A stretch of 64,000 nucleotides of DNA from Nostoc mirabile CHAB5784. GTDB lineage: Bacteria > Cyanobacteriota > Cyanobacteriia > Cyanobacteriales > Nostocaceae. The position numbers and the translations under genes are program-made. Numbering within the stretch: position 1 is the first letter of the stretch; each line of letters starts with the position of its first letter. Positions 34,084-42,700 of the stretch are shown one piece after another. Location of the stretch: contig NZ_JAIVFS010000042.1 of assembly GCF_020829645.1 (NCBI RefSeq), forward strand, positions 1 to 64,000, given 5' to 3'. The notes under the pieces are model-generated. The model made no database searches and was not told the DNA's origin. It worked only from the letters and a program-made list of their open reading frames with translations.

Positions 34084-34824
34084 GTGATTGTCAACGCTAC
34101 GCCAAATGGTTGGGAAGTTATTTATCACCGCGCTCATGCTTTGTTAGCAGCTCAACTGGCGGGACAATGGCGGCGCAAAGATGCGCCAGCAAGGTTATAT
34201 GAAACCGTTGCTGCAATTTCCCATCACGATGATCTAGAAAAAGAGTGGGAAGAGGATATTCTTACTGAAGCGGGGGCGCCAAAGGACTTCACTCTCTCCA
34301 CAAAGAAGGATGCAGAGATTGGTATTAATAAATTGGCCGATCTGGCAAAGAATGCTCGCTACCGGGGACGGTGGGTGGCTCTACTAATTTCCATGCACAT
34401 CAGCCGTTTAAATGAGTCAAGCCGGGGTCAGTTTCCAGAATTAGACAAAATTTTAGATGAGCAACTGCAAAACCAGCAACGTTGGCCCAAAGAACTGGGC
34501 ATCGAAAAAGAAGAAGTTGATGCAGCCTATGCATTTATGCAATGGTGCGATCGCCTTTCTCTCATCTTATGTCAGCAAGAACTACCTGAGGATGAGCGGT
34601 TTTTAGAAATTAGCAAGGGCCCTGAAGGTCAGCGCTATGACATCATGCAGCGCAGCGATAACTTGGTTGTTGTCAAGCCTTGGCCCTTCCAAGACGATAA
34701 ATTCACGGTCAACGTCGAAGCCTGCGACCTCTCCCAAGTAAAATTTGAAAGTAGCGCCGAACTAACTCAAGCACTACAAGAAGCTCCCATCAAGGTACTA
34801 GAGTGGACATTCGTTAAGAGTTAG
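34084..34824 (+). CDS. DUF3891-family protein
   Basis: 246 residues with GTG start and AGGAGA upstream. Helical protein with a His-rich motif pattern (HRAHALLAAQLAGQWR; ISHHDDLEKEW; LLISMHISRL; WCDRLSLILC) that looks like a metal-dependent HD-like fold, matching what I know as DUF3891. No activity is established. Cytoplasmic by composition. It is a single-gene unit followed by array D. Confidence 0.75.
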   Translation: MIVNATPNGWEVIYHRAHALLAAQLAGQWRRKDAPARLYETVAAISHHDDLEKEWEEDILTEAGAPKDFTLSTKKDAEIGINKLADLAKNARYRGRWVALLISMHISRLNESSRGQFPELDKILDEQLQNQQRWPKELGIEKEEVDAAYAFMQWCDRLSLILCQQELPEDERFLEISKGPEGQRYDIMQRSDNLVVVKPWPFQDDKFTVNVEACDLSQVKFESSAELTQALQEAPIKVLEWTFVKS

Positions 34825-34963
34825 ATTACACACAGCTGCAAAAAAGACAAAGGTTAGAACTAGAACGTGTTTTCAAACTACAACCACAAAAGAATGGAAA
34901 CGATGGCCGTGCCTACGTCTTCTGGTGCATCCGCTACGCGTAGCAAGATCCCCAAGCATCGCT

Positions 34964-35215
34964 GAAATAACAAATGCGATCGCCGAAATAACAAATGCGA
35001 TCGCCGAAATAACAAATGCGATCGCCGAAATAACAAATGCGTTCGCTGAAATAACAAATGCGAACGCCGAAATAACAAATGCGAACGCCGAAATAACAAA
35101 TGCGAACGCCGAAGTAACAAATGCGAACGCTGAAGTAACAAATGCGTTCGCCGAAATAACAAATGCGAACGCCGAAGTAACAAATACGGTAGCTGAAGTA
35201 ACAAATGCGATCGCT
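34964..35215 (+). repeat. 21-bp tandem repeat array (array D)
   Basis: Exactly twelve 21-bp units, each GAA(A/G)TAACAAATGCG + ATC, AAC or TTC + GC(C/T). Many units contain or nearly contain the HIP1 octamer, and the variable triplet is the only place of strong change. Forward translation is a heptad EITNAxA with x = I, N or F; the reverse strand is open as well. It is framed by a palindromic repeat on the left (TACGCGTAGCAAGATCC) and an IS110 remnant on the right. Confidence 0.93.
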
Positions 35216-35241
35216 GAAAGTACCTCATTTACTTGCAAACT

Positions 35242-35367
35242 GCTGTATATGCAATGGCTGATTGGTTAAAGCAGTGTGGGATTGAAACGGTAGCAATGCA
35301 ATCAACAGCAGTCTATTGGATACCTATGTTTCAAGTGTTAGAAAGCCGTGGTTTTGATGTCAATTAG
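35242..35367 (+). pseudogene. IS110-family transposase fragment
   Basis: A 41-codon fragment reading AVYAMADWLKQCGIETVAMQ, STAVYWIPMFQVLESRGFDV and stop. This is the N-terminal DEDD-domain segment of IS110 transposases, which have STGVYWxP at this position. Both ends are missing and it is fused to array D at its left, so it is only a relic. Confidence 0.75.
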
Positions 35368-35585
35368 TGGCGTTGACTTGAAGCGTGAACTCATCCCTAT
35401 TTGAGATAACAAAAAGACTTTTCATTTTGACTTTTGACTTCCCTCAAAGGCAGGGCTGTTTCATTCCCTAAAAGGCTCACTTGGTATTACCGGCCCTTCC
35501 TCCTGCCGTTCTTTAGCTCATCGAACTCACGTTATATAATTGCACTCACTATTTAAGACATTATAACTCAGTATTCAATAAAAAA

Positions 35586-35611
35586 GAGCCAGAGAACTAA
35601 CTCTCTGGCTC
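35586..35611 (-). terminator. Terminator of psaK
   Basis: On the minus strand the stem GAGCCAGAGA pairs with TCTCTGGCTC across a six-base loop, followed by TTTTTATTG. It lies about 50 bp past the psaK stop codon. The stem also resembles the CCAGAGAA palindromes of the repeat family at 28600 and 38960. Confidence 0.8.
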
Positions 35612-35661
35612 AAAGCTGGAGACAAAAGAATCATCGAATAAAGGCTAATTTGGGTAAAAAC

Positions 35662-35922
35662 CTAAATTCTTCCCAAGTTATGCAGCCCTAAGACAACGCC
35701 CACTCCTAAGATATGACCAAAGGCGGTACTTGCTAAAAGGGCTGGCAAACCAAAATTACCTAAAAAATTGACTGAGGGTAGTTTTGGTTCTGCGTTGGGA
35801 TACTTGATGGTAGATTTGCCAATGACAATGGCAACGATATTGGCAAGAATTATAATCAGTCCAACGGTAGGACTCCATTGCAGAGGTGTGGTTGCGGCAG
35901 CGAGTAAGGTTGAAGTAAACAC
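35662..35922 (-). CDS. psaK: Photosystem I reaction centre subunit PsaK
   Basis: 86 residues with two transmembrane helices: TVGLIIILANIVAIVIGKST, and the second starting near LPALLASTAFGHILGVGVVLG, joined by a loop with the conserved YPNAEPKLPS-type segment. PsaK sits at the rim of photosystem I in the thylakoid membrane. GTG start at 35922 with AGGAG 9 bp upstream. A terminator follows. Some cyanobacteria have a second, high-light copy; which one this is cannot be told. Confidence 0.92.
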   Translation of the reverse strand: MFTSTLLAAATTPLQWSPTVGLIIILANIVAIVIGKSTIKYPNAEPKLPSVNFLGNFGLPALLASTAFGHILGVGVVLGLHNLGRI

Positions 35923-36601
35923 CTGATTTGCTCCTGAAATTTATAAATGATTGCAAATATAATCTGAGACTTTCCGAAGCAAATTCCAGAAAGTACCCGA
36001 TTTTGCATCAATATTTAACACTTATTCTCACTACTTAATACAACGTGAGTTCAACGGGATAAATTCAGGACTTACACAAAAATCGCCAAAAAGCTTAATT
36101 TATTGAACTACTTTCTCTACAAGAAGCTGTGCGTGCGGCTGCTTTTTCGCTTCGTCAAACTCACACTAATGTATGTATCTATGGGATTATATCTGCACAA
36201 ATAAGACAAGAACTATAATATTTCTCTATCAAAAGGATTAGATATTCTGAATTAATAGCGCAATCCGAATTGAAAAAGAGAAAGTATAGAAGCTCAAAGT
36301 ACGTATTTACAACCTTTTCAGCCATTTTGATTTTTATAAACTTTATAAGTTATATATAAAAAATATAATTTTCATCTATCAAAAGTATGAAATTTAAAGA
36401 TAAAACTTTTCTATATCTAAAGAAATTAAATATTTGTTGTATTTAATCTAATAGTATACTTCTGGCAGAAGATGTAAAAAAATATTAGGCATAGTAAATT
36501 AAAATCAATATTAATCAAAGTTCCTAAACAATTCGGGCAAGTGTGCTATACACGAGTTTGGAACAGCTTAAAACTTTGTTAAAATCAGCAACACACAAAC
36601 T
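35923..36601. other. Spacer between divergent psaK and the glycosyltransferase
   Basis: No gene is visible. A left-end half copy of the AGGACTTACGCAA element family is at about 36067 (CAGGACTTACACAAAAATCG) and shares the following AAAAAGCTTAATTTAT with the element at 49196. The rest, 36230-36600, is strongly AT-rich and probably holds the promoter of the next gene. Confidence 0.45.
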
Positions 36602-37972
36602 ATGAATACCACCGAAAAACGTATCGCCTTGATTTCCGTCCACGGAGACCCGGCGATTGAAATAGGGAAAGAAGAAGCTGGGGGACAAAATGTTTATGTG
36701 CGTAACGTGGGTGAAGCACTAGCGCACCTGGGATGGCAAGTTGATATGTTTACTCGCAAAGTGAGTCTGGAGCAAGACTCAATTGTTGAACACAGCGACA
36801 ATTGCCGCACTATTCGTTTAAAAGCTGGCCCCCTTGAGTTTGTGCCGCGAGATGAGATTTTTGAATTTCTGCCAGAATTTGTGGATAATTTCCTCAAATT
36901 TCAAGTAAAAAATGGCATTAAATACGAGTTAGTTCACACTAACTATTGGCTCTCTAGTTGGGTGGGGATGCAGTTAAAGAAAATCCAACATAGTAAACAG
37001 GTTCACACCTACCACTCATTAGGAGCGGTTAAGTATAACACCATAGATAATATTCCTCAGATTGCTAGTGTGCGATTAGCAGTGGAAAAAGACGTGTTGG
37101 AAAAAGCAGAGCGAGTTGTGGCGACAAGTCCGCAAGAACAGCAACACATGCGATCGCTAGTTTCCACTAAAGGCAATATCGACATCATTCCCTGCGGTAC
37201 AGATATTCAGCGCTTTGGCTCCATTGCACGAGAAGCAGCCAGGGCTGAATTGGGAATTGATAAAGAAGCCAAAGTTGTATTATATGTAGGGCGTTTTGAC
37301 CAACGCAAAGGGATAGAAACCTTGGTGCGTGCAGTAAACCAGTCTGGGCTACGTGACTCCAAGAATCTCCAGCTAATTATTGGTGGTGGTAGTACTCCAG
37401 GTAACAGCGACGGCATTGAGCGCGATCGCATTGATCAAATTGTCAGCGAATTGGGGATGAGTGACTTTACCACTTTTGCTGGTCGTCTGAGTCAAGATAT
37501 TTTGCCAACTTATTACGCAGCTGCTGATGTTTGCGTTGTTCCCAGTCACTACGAACCCTTTGGACTGGTAGCTATCGAAGCGATGGCAAGCGGTACACCA
37601 GTGGTAGCAAGTGATGTCGGAGGACTTCAGTTTACTGTAGTTAATGAAGAAACTGGTTTATTGGCAGCACCACAACATGTAGATGCCTTTGCATCTGCAA
37701 TTGACCGAATTCTTTTAAATCCAGAATGGCGAGATGAATTAGGTAAAGCTGGTAGAAAGCGCGTCGAAAGTAAGTTTAGCTGGGATGGTGTAGCACATCA
37801 ACTGAGTGAACTTTACACCCAACTGTTACAGCCACAAACAGTAGCCTCAACAGCAAAAGAACTAATCGAGTCAACAGCCGAATTAGTGCAGTCAACAGCA
37901 AAAGAACTAGTGGAGTCAACAGTCGAATTAGTGCAGTCAACAGCAAAACAGCCAGTTTTGGTTACTAAATAA
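36602..37972 (+). CDS. GT4 glycosyltransferase, sucrose-phosphate-synthase-like
   Basis: 456 residues of GT-B fold. The N-terminal HGDPAIEIGKEEAGGQNVYV resembles sucrose synthase/sucrose-phosphate synthase glucosyltransferases; YVGRFDQRKGIETLVRA starts the nucleotide-sugar domain; the ExxxxxxxE motif is in SHYEPFGLVAIEAMASGTPV. A role in sucrose or related glycoside synthesis is likely, but other GT4 activities are possible. The last ~50 residues are a repeat, STAKELIE-STAELVQ- repeated 2.5 times, from a 45-bp DNA duplication; this acidic helical tail is outside the catalytic fold and looks recently expanded. Confidence 0.8.
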   Translation: MNTTEKRIALISVHGDPAIEIGKEEAGGQNVYVRNVGEALAHLGWQVDMFTRKVSLEQDSIVEHSDNCRTIRLKAGPLEFVPRDEIFEFLPEFVDNFLKFQVKNGIKYELVHTNYWLSSWVGMQLKKIQHSKQVHTYHSLGAVKYNTIDNIPQIASVRLAVEKDVLEKAERVVATSPQEQQHMRSLVSTKGNIDIIPCGTDIQRFGSIAREAARAELGIDKEAKVVLYVGRFDQRKGIETLVRAVNQSGLRDSKNLQLIIGGGSTPGNSDGIERDRIDQIVSELGMSDFTTFAGRLSQDILPTYYAAADVCVVPSHYEPFGLVAIEAMASGTPVVASDVGGLQFTVVNEETGLLAAPQHVDAFASAIDRILLNPEWRDELGKAGRKRVESKFSWDGVAHQLSELYTQLLQPQTVASTAKELIESTAELVQSTAKELVESTVELVQSTAKQPVLVTK

Positions 37973-38134
37973 TTCTCTTGCGTAACAAATACTGGTGAAT
38001 GGGTAACTCGGAAGTAAGCAATAATTTTATTTTCCTAGTCCTCACTCACCATTACTCAATCATTTATTCTAAATATTTCTCTAGGCTGAGTGATTTCCAT
38101 TATTAGTTTAATTAGTGGAAATTACTTGGCTCAT

Positions 38135-38334
38135 AGGACTTACGCAAAAACCCTCTCAAACTCTCATTCCTCCGTGACGCGCCAGTTGCTTCTCCCAAGG
38201 GGAGACGCGCAAGGGACAAGTCTCTTAACCGCAAGGGCGCACTGGCTTCTCTGCGCCGCGCCAGTTGCTTCAAGTCGGGGAACCCGCCCAACGCACTGGC
38301 TTCTCTGTGGTTCGTTTTCCGTTACTCGTGCGTA
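38135..38334. mobile_element. Decayed AGGACTTACGCAA-family element
   Basis: Left end AGGACTTACGCAA (38135-38147) is intact. The right end survives as CGTGCGTA (about 38328-38335) where it meets the next element. Interior modules (GCGCCAGTTGCTTCTCCCAA, CCGCAAGGGCGCACTGGC, GTGGTTCGTTTTCCG) are shared with 7280-7350 and 19280. It is the first of several elements abutting here. Confidence 0.6.
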
Positions 38335-38463
38335 ATATCATGTTCGGCTGATTAGTGTCATTGCAAACGTTGTGAAGCAATCTCCAAACCGCAAGCGAAT
38401 TGCTTCATTCCACTTCGTTGCATTCGCAATGACATATCGTAAGTGATTTGCCGAACTTGATAT
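38335..38463. mobile_element. MITE, ATATCATGTTCGG variant
   Basis: Ends ATATCATGTTCGGC and GCCGAACTTGATAT... (right end CCGAACTTGATAT at 38451-38463) are imperfect inverted repeats of the ATATCATGTCCGG family. The interior is a GTCATTGCAAACG / CATTCGCAATGAC palindromic repeat that also occurs inside the element at 39011-39257. Confidence 0.65.
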
Positions 38464-38465
38464 AA

Positions 38466-38830
38466 CCCACCTTCCGCACCCTAACTGTCACAGATCAACA
38501 AAAAGCTGACATGGTAGTACATAAGAACTAAGTTAGATTCAAAAACTGATTTATAGCTCTAATTTACTATGTCAAAAATCTAGTTTGGTCACTTCAATTC
38601 ATTATTCCAATTTATGATTTCAGTCTTTAATATCTTCATTTATTTATCTCATCCGAATCTATTCGCCATCAGTTTTTATTGCTCCTTATTGACAATAGAC
38701 TTTGATGTCTTTTTTGGTGATTCATGGCGGCTCAAATGTCTTTTTTGTCTAAATATGTCTATTTTTATTCTTGCTTGCCTTTTTTTCTCAGTAATTTCCG
38801 TTTGTGACACTTGCGGGTGCGGAAGGTGGG
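38466..38830. mobile_element. MITE-like element with CCCACCTTCCGCACC ends
   Basis: Left CCCACCTTCCGCACCC followed by GTCACAG, right TGTGACA then GGGTGCGGAAGGTGGG; about 16 bp of perfect plus further interrupted inverted repeat. Related to the element at 25421-25663. The interior is AT-rich with no transposase frame of credible length. Confidence 0.7.
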
Positions 38831-38835
38831 ATATA

Positions 38836-39010
38836 AGTCCTAGCTCAGACTTGTACCAGTCTCAACAACCGCCTCAGAATCAATTCTGAGGCTACTAGCT
38901 TGCATTCTTCTAAAGAAGACTCAATAATGATTAGAGTCCACTTAAGTGGACTTGCGCTATTAGCCAGAGAATTTATTCTCTGGCGGGAAAGTGGGCATGT
39001 GCAAGATATA
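38836..39010. repeat. Stacked-palindrome repeat
   Basis: Contains CCTCAGAATCAATTCTGAGG, TTCTAAAGAAG, GAGTCCACTTAAGTGGACTT and CCAGAGAATTTATTCTCTGGC in tandem, the same order as at 28320-28640. It would fold into a chain of perfect hairpins. Function unknown. Confidence 0.65.
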
Positions 39011-39257
39011 ATATTATGTCCGGGAAATCACCCTTACAGCAGTTTTCATGTATTTCAACCACATCTGTCGTAAGGGCACAGCAATGCTGTGCCCCTACCG
39101 CGTGGTCTATTTACCTGAAAATAGCTGTAATATGTCATTGCGAGTGGAACGAAGTGAAACGACGCAATTCACTTGCGTTTTTGGGATTGCTTCCCTTCTC
39201 CTAAGGGAGACGCTGCGCGAACGGTCGCAATGACGGTTATTTGAACGGACATGATAT
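39011..39257. mobile_element. MITE, ATATCATGTCCGG family (247 bp)
   Basis: Ends ATATTATGTCCGGG (39011-39024) and CGGACATGATAT (39246-39257). The interior includes AGGGCACAGCAATGCTGTGCCC (palindrome), and a GTCATTGCGAGTGG ... GCAATGACGG palindromic block. Confidence 0.65.
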
Positions 39258-39440
39258 AACTTATACCATTTATTGGTGAGGCTGCCTCAAACCCTTTTAA
39301 CTTCTTTGTTTCTTTGTGTCCTTTGCGTCCTACCCTGCGGCAAGCCCTTCGGGTTCGGGGGTGAGGCTCGACGACACTCGCTCTAAGCGAAGCTATGGCG
39401 AAGGCTTAACAGTAAGGGCAAATGTTTCACTGGGACGCAG
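39258..39440. other. Repeat modules after the MITE cluster
   Basis: Short spacer carrying TTTGTGTCCTTTGCGTCCTACCC (shared with 19220), and GAAGGCTTAAC. No gene. Confidence 0.4.
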
Positions 39441-40070
39441 CTAATATCCTGCACCCACATAAATACCGTTAGAGTATGATGTTGATAAATAATTAACCCG
39501 TGGATCTATATTACCCAGGACAGGCGTGGAAGATATAGTTTTTTCAAAAACTCCAACCCAGATACCATCGCCGTATCCTACATCAAATAACTCATATCCT
39601 TCATTCCCACTGCTCTGAATAGTAGCTGTAAAGTCATTAAGATTAGATGTATATTTATAAGTAGTAGAAGCTAATATGTATTTATAAATTCCAAACCAGA
39701 TACCATTGCCGTATTCAACACCAACTAACTCTAATCCTGGAATAACTTTTACTTCACTCAAACTACTTGCGGTGCTATAACCGCTATCACCTGCTTGGTC
39801 TTGAAAAACCCCAAACCACGTACCATCGCCGTATTCAACATCAACTAAGTCTAATCCTTCATCCCAACGGCTCTCAATAGCAGTTGTAAATTCACCAAGA
39901 CTACTTGCGCTGCTATAAATCTTAGCACCAGAATCTTGTTGAAAAACCCCAAACCACTTACCATCGCCCTATTCAACATCAACTAAGTTTAATCCTTCAT
40001 CCGAACGGCTCTTAATAGCTGTGATAAATTCACTAAGACTTCCTGCCAAATTGATGCCGTTAGTAACCAT
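39441..40070 (-). pseudogene. GYGDGxW-repeat protein with a premature stop
   Basis: From ATG 40070 the frame reads four to five imperfect ~45-residue repeats each ending in a VDVEYGDGTWFGVFQ-type motif. After 33 codons a TAG (39969-39971) replaces the TAC/TAT Tyr codon seen at the equivalent place in the later repeats (VEYGDG). The rest stays open to 39441; translation could restart internally (for example ATG at 39761). The repeats recall secreted or surface repeat proteins of unknown function; I cannot assign a named family with certainty. No signal peptide is seen. Confidence 0.65.
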
Positions 40071-40446
40071 AAGTGTATACCTCTGTAAGATGAACTTATA
40101 ATTTTCGCTCTTATGTTACAACAATCGCATGTACTGGTACAGCACCTACACAATCCAATCTTGCTGATCAAATTAAAGCAGTTATAACTACTGATAGTAC
40201 TTTGGGTTTAACTTTGGCAGCGATCGCTTGAGCTAGGAAAACTCTTCACTAAAAACAAACTGTATAAAAAATTCACTTGTCACCTAAGCATAAAAGTCTA
40301 TCTGATGATAATATTTCTGCGTTTTTTTATTCGCAGCTATCATCAAACCAAGTAACCGCTATGATAGTTGAGGTCTGCTATGCTTTGACTAAACGAAGAT
40401 AAAAGCATAGCGATCGCTACCATTTGAATCTTAATAACTAATCGCT
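40071..40446. other. Spacer upstream of rqcH-like gene
   Basis: No gene. Between two divergent genes, so promoters for both must be here. AT-rich around 40250-40340; a HIP1 site lies at 40220 and another near 40410. Confidence 0.4.
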
Positions 40447-42174
40447 TTGCAACCAGTTGACTTTACCACTCTCACAGCTGCTTGTAGCGAAATCCGCGCT
40501 AACTGGCTACCATCACGCTTAGAACAGGTTTACCAGCGCGATCGCTACACGATTGCTATGGCATTACGCACCCTGAAACAGCGAGATTGGCTACAAATTT
40601 CTTGGCATCCCCAAGCTGCACATATTTGTATCGGCGATCCACCACCGCGATCGCCAGATACCTTTACCTTTAGCCAACAATTAATACACCAATTGAGTGG
40701 TTTAGCACTGGTAGCTATTGAAGCGATCGCCCCTTGGGAGCGTGTTATTGATTTGCAATTTGCCCGTCGTCCTGGAGAAACCGCCCTATATCATGTCTAT
40801 GCAGAAATCATGGGCAAGTATAGCAACGTCATTCTCACCGATGCCAACAATATAATTATCACTGCTGCCCATCAAGTCAGTCAGCAACAATCTAGTGTCC
40901 GTCCCATCCAAACCGGACAACCTTATGAAACACCACCGAAACTGACTGGGACTGTCCCCAGTTTGAACGAATCCCAAGAACGTTGGCAAGAACGGGTAAG
41001 TTTAGTGCCAGGAGCAATCAAGCGGCAATTGCTGAAAAGTTATAGTGGCTTGAGTGCTGCACTACTGGAATTAATGCTGCTAGAAGCAAATATCGCACCA
41101 GAAACATCCACCGATACTCTCAACCCCGACGACTGGCGACGGCTATTTGAACGTTGGCAAGAATGGCTGCAAGCTTTGAATTCCAGTAAGTTTCAACCCG
41201 CTTGGACAAAAGATGGCTACACTGTAATGGGTTGGGGTGCAGTTGAAAACGTCAAAGATATCCAGGAGTTACTCAACCACTACTACAGTAACCAAATTGA
41301 CCAACAGTTATTTTTACAATTGCGCCATCAGTTGAGTCAGAAATTGAATAATATTCTGGCGAAATTACGGAATAAGGCTCAAACCTTTAAGACGCGCTTG
41401 CAGCAATCAGATCAAGCTGATGAGTATCGACAGAAAGCTGATTTATTGATGGCTCACCTGCAAAACTGGCAACCGGGGATGAAAGAAATTATCCTTGCTG
41501 ATTTTGATACAAATTTGCCAGTAGCGATCGCTCTGTTGCCAGATAAAAATGCCGTCCAAAATGCCCAAAGTCTTTACAAACAGCACCAAAAGCTCAAACG
41601 CGCTCGTGCTGCCGTGGAACCGCTACTGTTAGAAGTGCAGACAGAAATTGAGTATTTAGAACAAGTAGAAGCTGCGATCAGCCAAATAGACACCTATCAA
41701 ACAGCAGAAGATTTGCGAGCTTTAGAAGAAATCCGCGAAGAGTTGATTGGGCAAAAGTATCTAGAAGATCCAGAATACCGCAAGAGCAGCGCCAATGAAC
41801 CCCCCAGCACCAACTTTCATCGTTACCTTACCCCCAACGGCTTTGAAGTATTAATCGGTCGCAACAATCGCCAAAATGACCAATTGACCTTTCGTGTAGC
41901 CGGGGATTATGACTTATGGTTCCACGCTCAAGAAATTCCAGGGAGCCATCTGCTACTACGCCTAGAACCCGGTGCTGTTGCAGAAGAAGCTGATTTGCAA
42001 TTTGTAGCTAATCTTGCCGCCTACTACAGTCGCGCCCGTCAGAGCGATCAAGTCCCAGTAGTTTACACTCAGCTAAAACACGTCTACAAACCCAAAGGAG
42101 CAAAACCGGGAATTGCAATTTACAAGCAAGAGAGCATCCTCTGGGGAAAACCACAAATCGTCATTAGTCATTAG
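40447..42174 (+). CDS. rqcH: NFACT-family ribosome quality-control protein (RqcH/FbpA-like)
   Basis: 575 residues with TTG start. N-terminal NFACT-N domain (DFTTLTAACSEIRANWLPSRL; RIDRYTIA-like), a long coiled coil at ~290-410 (NNILAKLRNKAQTFKTRLQQ), and a C-terminal NFACT-R domain with FEVLIGRNNRQNDQLTFR and DLWFHAQEIPGSHLLLR. In bacteria RqcH binds stalled 50S subunits and directs addition of alanine tails. Older annotations call it fibronectin-binding protein. It stands alone; a heptamer run TCATTAG/TCATTTG follows the stop. Confidence 0.88.
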   Translation: MQPVDFTTLTAACSEIRANWLPSRLEQVYQRDRYTIAMALRTLKQRDWLQISWHPQAAHICIGDPPPRSPDTFTFSQQLIHQLSGLALVAIEAIAPWERVIDLQFARRPGETALYHVYAEIMGKYSNVILTDANNIIITAAHQVSQQQSSVRPIQTGQPYETPPKLTGTVPSLNESQERWQERVSLVPGAIKRQLLKSYSGLSAALLELMLLEANIAPETSTDTLNPDDWRRLFERWQEWLQALNSSKFQPAWTKDGYTVMGWGAVENVKDIQELLNHYYSNQIDQQLFLQLRHQLSQKLNNILAKLRNKAQTFKTRLQQSDQADEYRQKADLLMAHLQNWQPGMKEIILADFDTNLPVAIALLPDKNAVQNAQSLYKQHQKLKRARAAVEPLLLEVQTEIEYLEQVEAAISQIDTYQTAEDLRALEEIREELIGQKYLEDPEYRKSSANEPPSTNFHRYLTPNGFEVLIGRNNRQNDQLTFRVAGDYDLWFHAQEIPGSHLLLRLEPGAVAEEADLQFVANLAAYYSRARQSDQVPVVYTQLKHVYKPKGAKPGIAIYKQESILWGKPQIVISH

Positions 42175-42435
42175 TCATTTGTCATTTGTCAAAAATTAAG
42201 AATTCTTCCCCTGCTTCCCCTGCTTCCCTACTCCCCTCCTTTTCTACCCTGTGATTTGCTGAATTATCCTGATGGATAGAAGCTTTTAAGCTTTGTTCGT
42301 ATCTTTTTTTGATGAAGTTTCACGAAAAATCTGTGTTGACTGTTACAATATTGTTAAGAAAAGTTGCCCGTTGCATTTTGGGAACGCGCAATTGGGTTTT
42401 AACTCTCTTGAGAAGACAACGCAAAAAAATTTTCC

Positions 42436-42470
42436 AGACCAGCTGTGGGAGGCTGGTCTTTTTGTTTTTT
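42436..42470 (+). terminator. Strong terminator, possibly of a short transcript
   Basis: AGACCAGC, eight-base loop, GCTGGTCT, then TTTTTGTTTTTT. It lies 260 bp past the rqcH-like stop. The sequence between (42300-42435) includes TTGACTGTTACAATATTG, which has promoter-like hexamers, so a small RNA of about 100 nt is possible; nothing in the window confirms it. Confidence 0.7.
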
Positions 42471-42565
42471 AAGTGCTTATGCGATATCTCAATACAAGCA
42501 CTTTGAGTATTTTTTGAGCATCTTAATAGTTACAGGATGTTTTGAAAGTCGAAACTAGTTAAAAA

Positions 42566-42682
42566 TCATGCCAGTCGTCTGACCATAATACGAATCATGG
42601 CAATATAGATCAATGTCTCTGAGGTTTCAGGAAGACGTTCATAGTCCTGACTCAAACGCCGACACCAATTGAGCCAGCATCA
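42566..42682 (-). pseudogene. IS5-family transposase C-terminal fragment
   Basis: Minus-strand reading NWCRRLSQDYERLPETSETL followed by IYIAMIRIMVRRLA and stop. This is the typical C-terminus of IS5-group transposases of cyanobacteria. Nothing remains of the catalytic domain. It abuts the recombinase gene. Confidence 0.75.
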
Positions 42683-42700
42683 TTAATTTCTAAATTCCGT

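Noticed and set aside
34873..35269. Heptad-repeat proteins across array D
   Set aside because: Same reason; frames on both strands are open and none has a convincing start.
38614..38889. Cys-containing hydrophobic frame of 91 residues
   Set aside because: Lies inside an AT-rich MITE and crosses its end into the next repeat; no ribosome site.
42309..42506. 65-residue frame after the RqcH-like gene
   Set aside because: It runs through a strong terminator and has no recognisable features; a non-coding RNA is a better idea.
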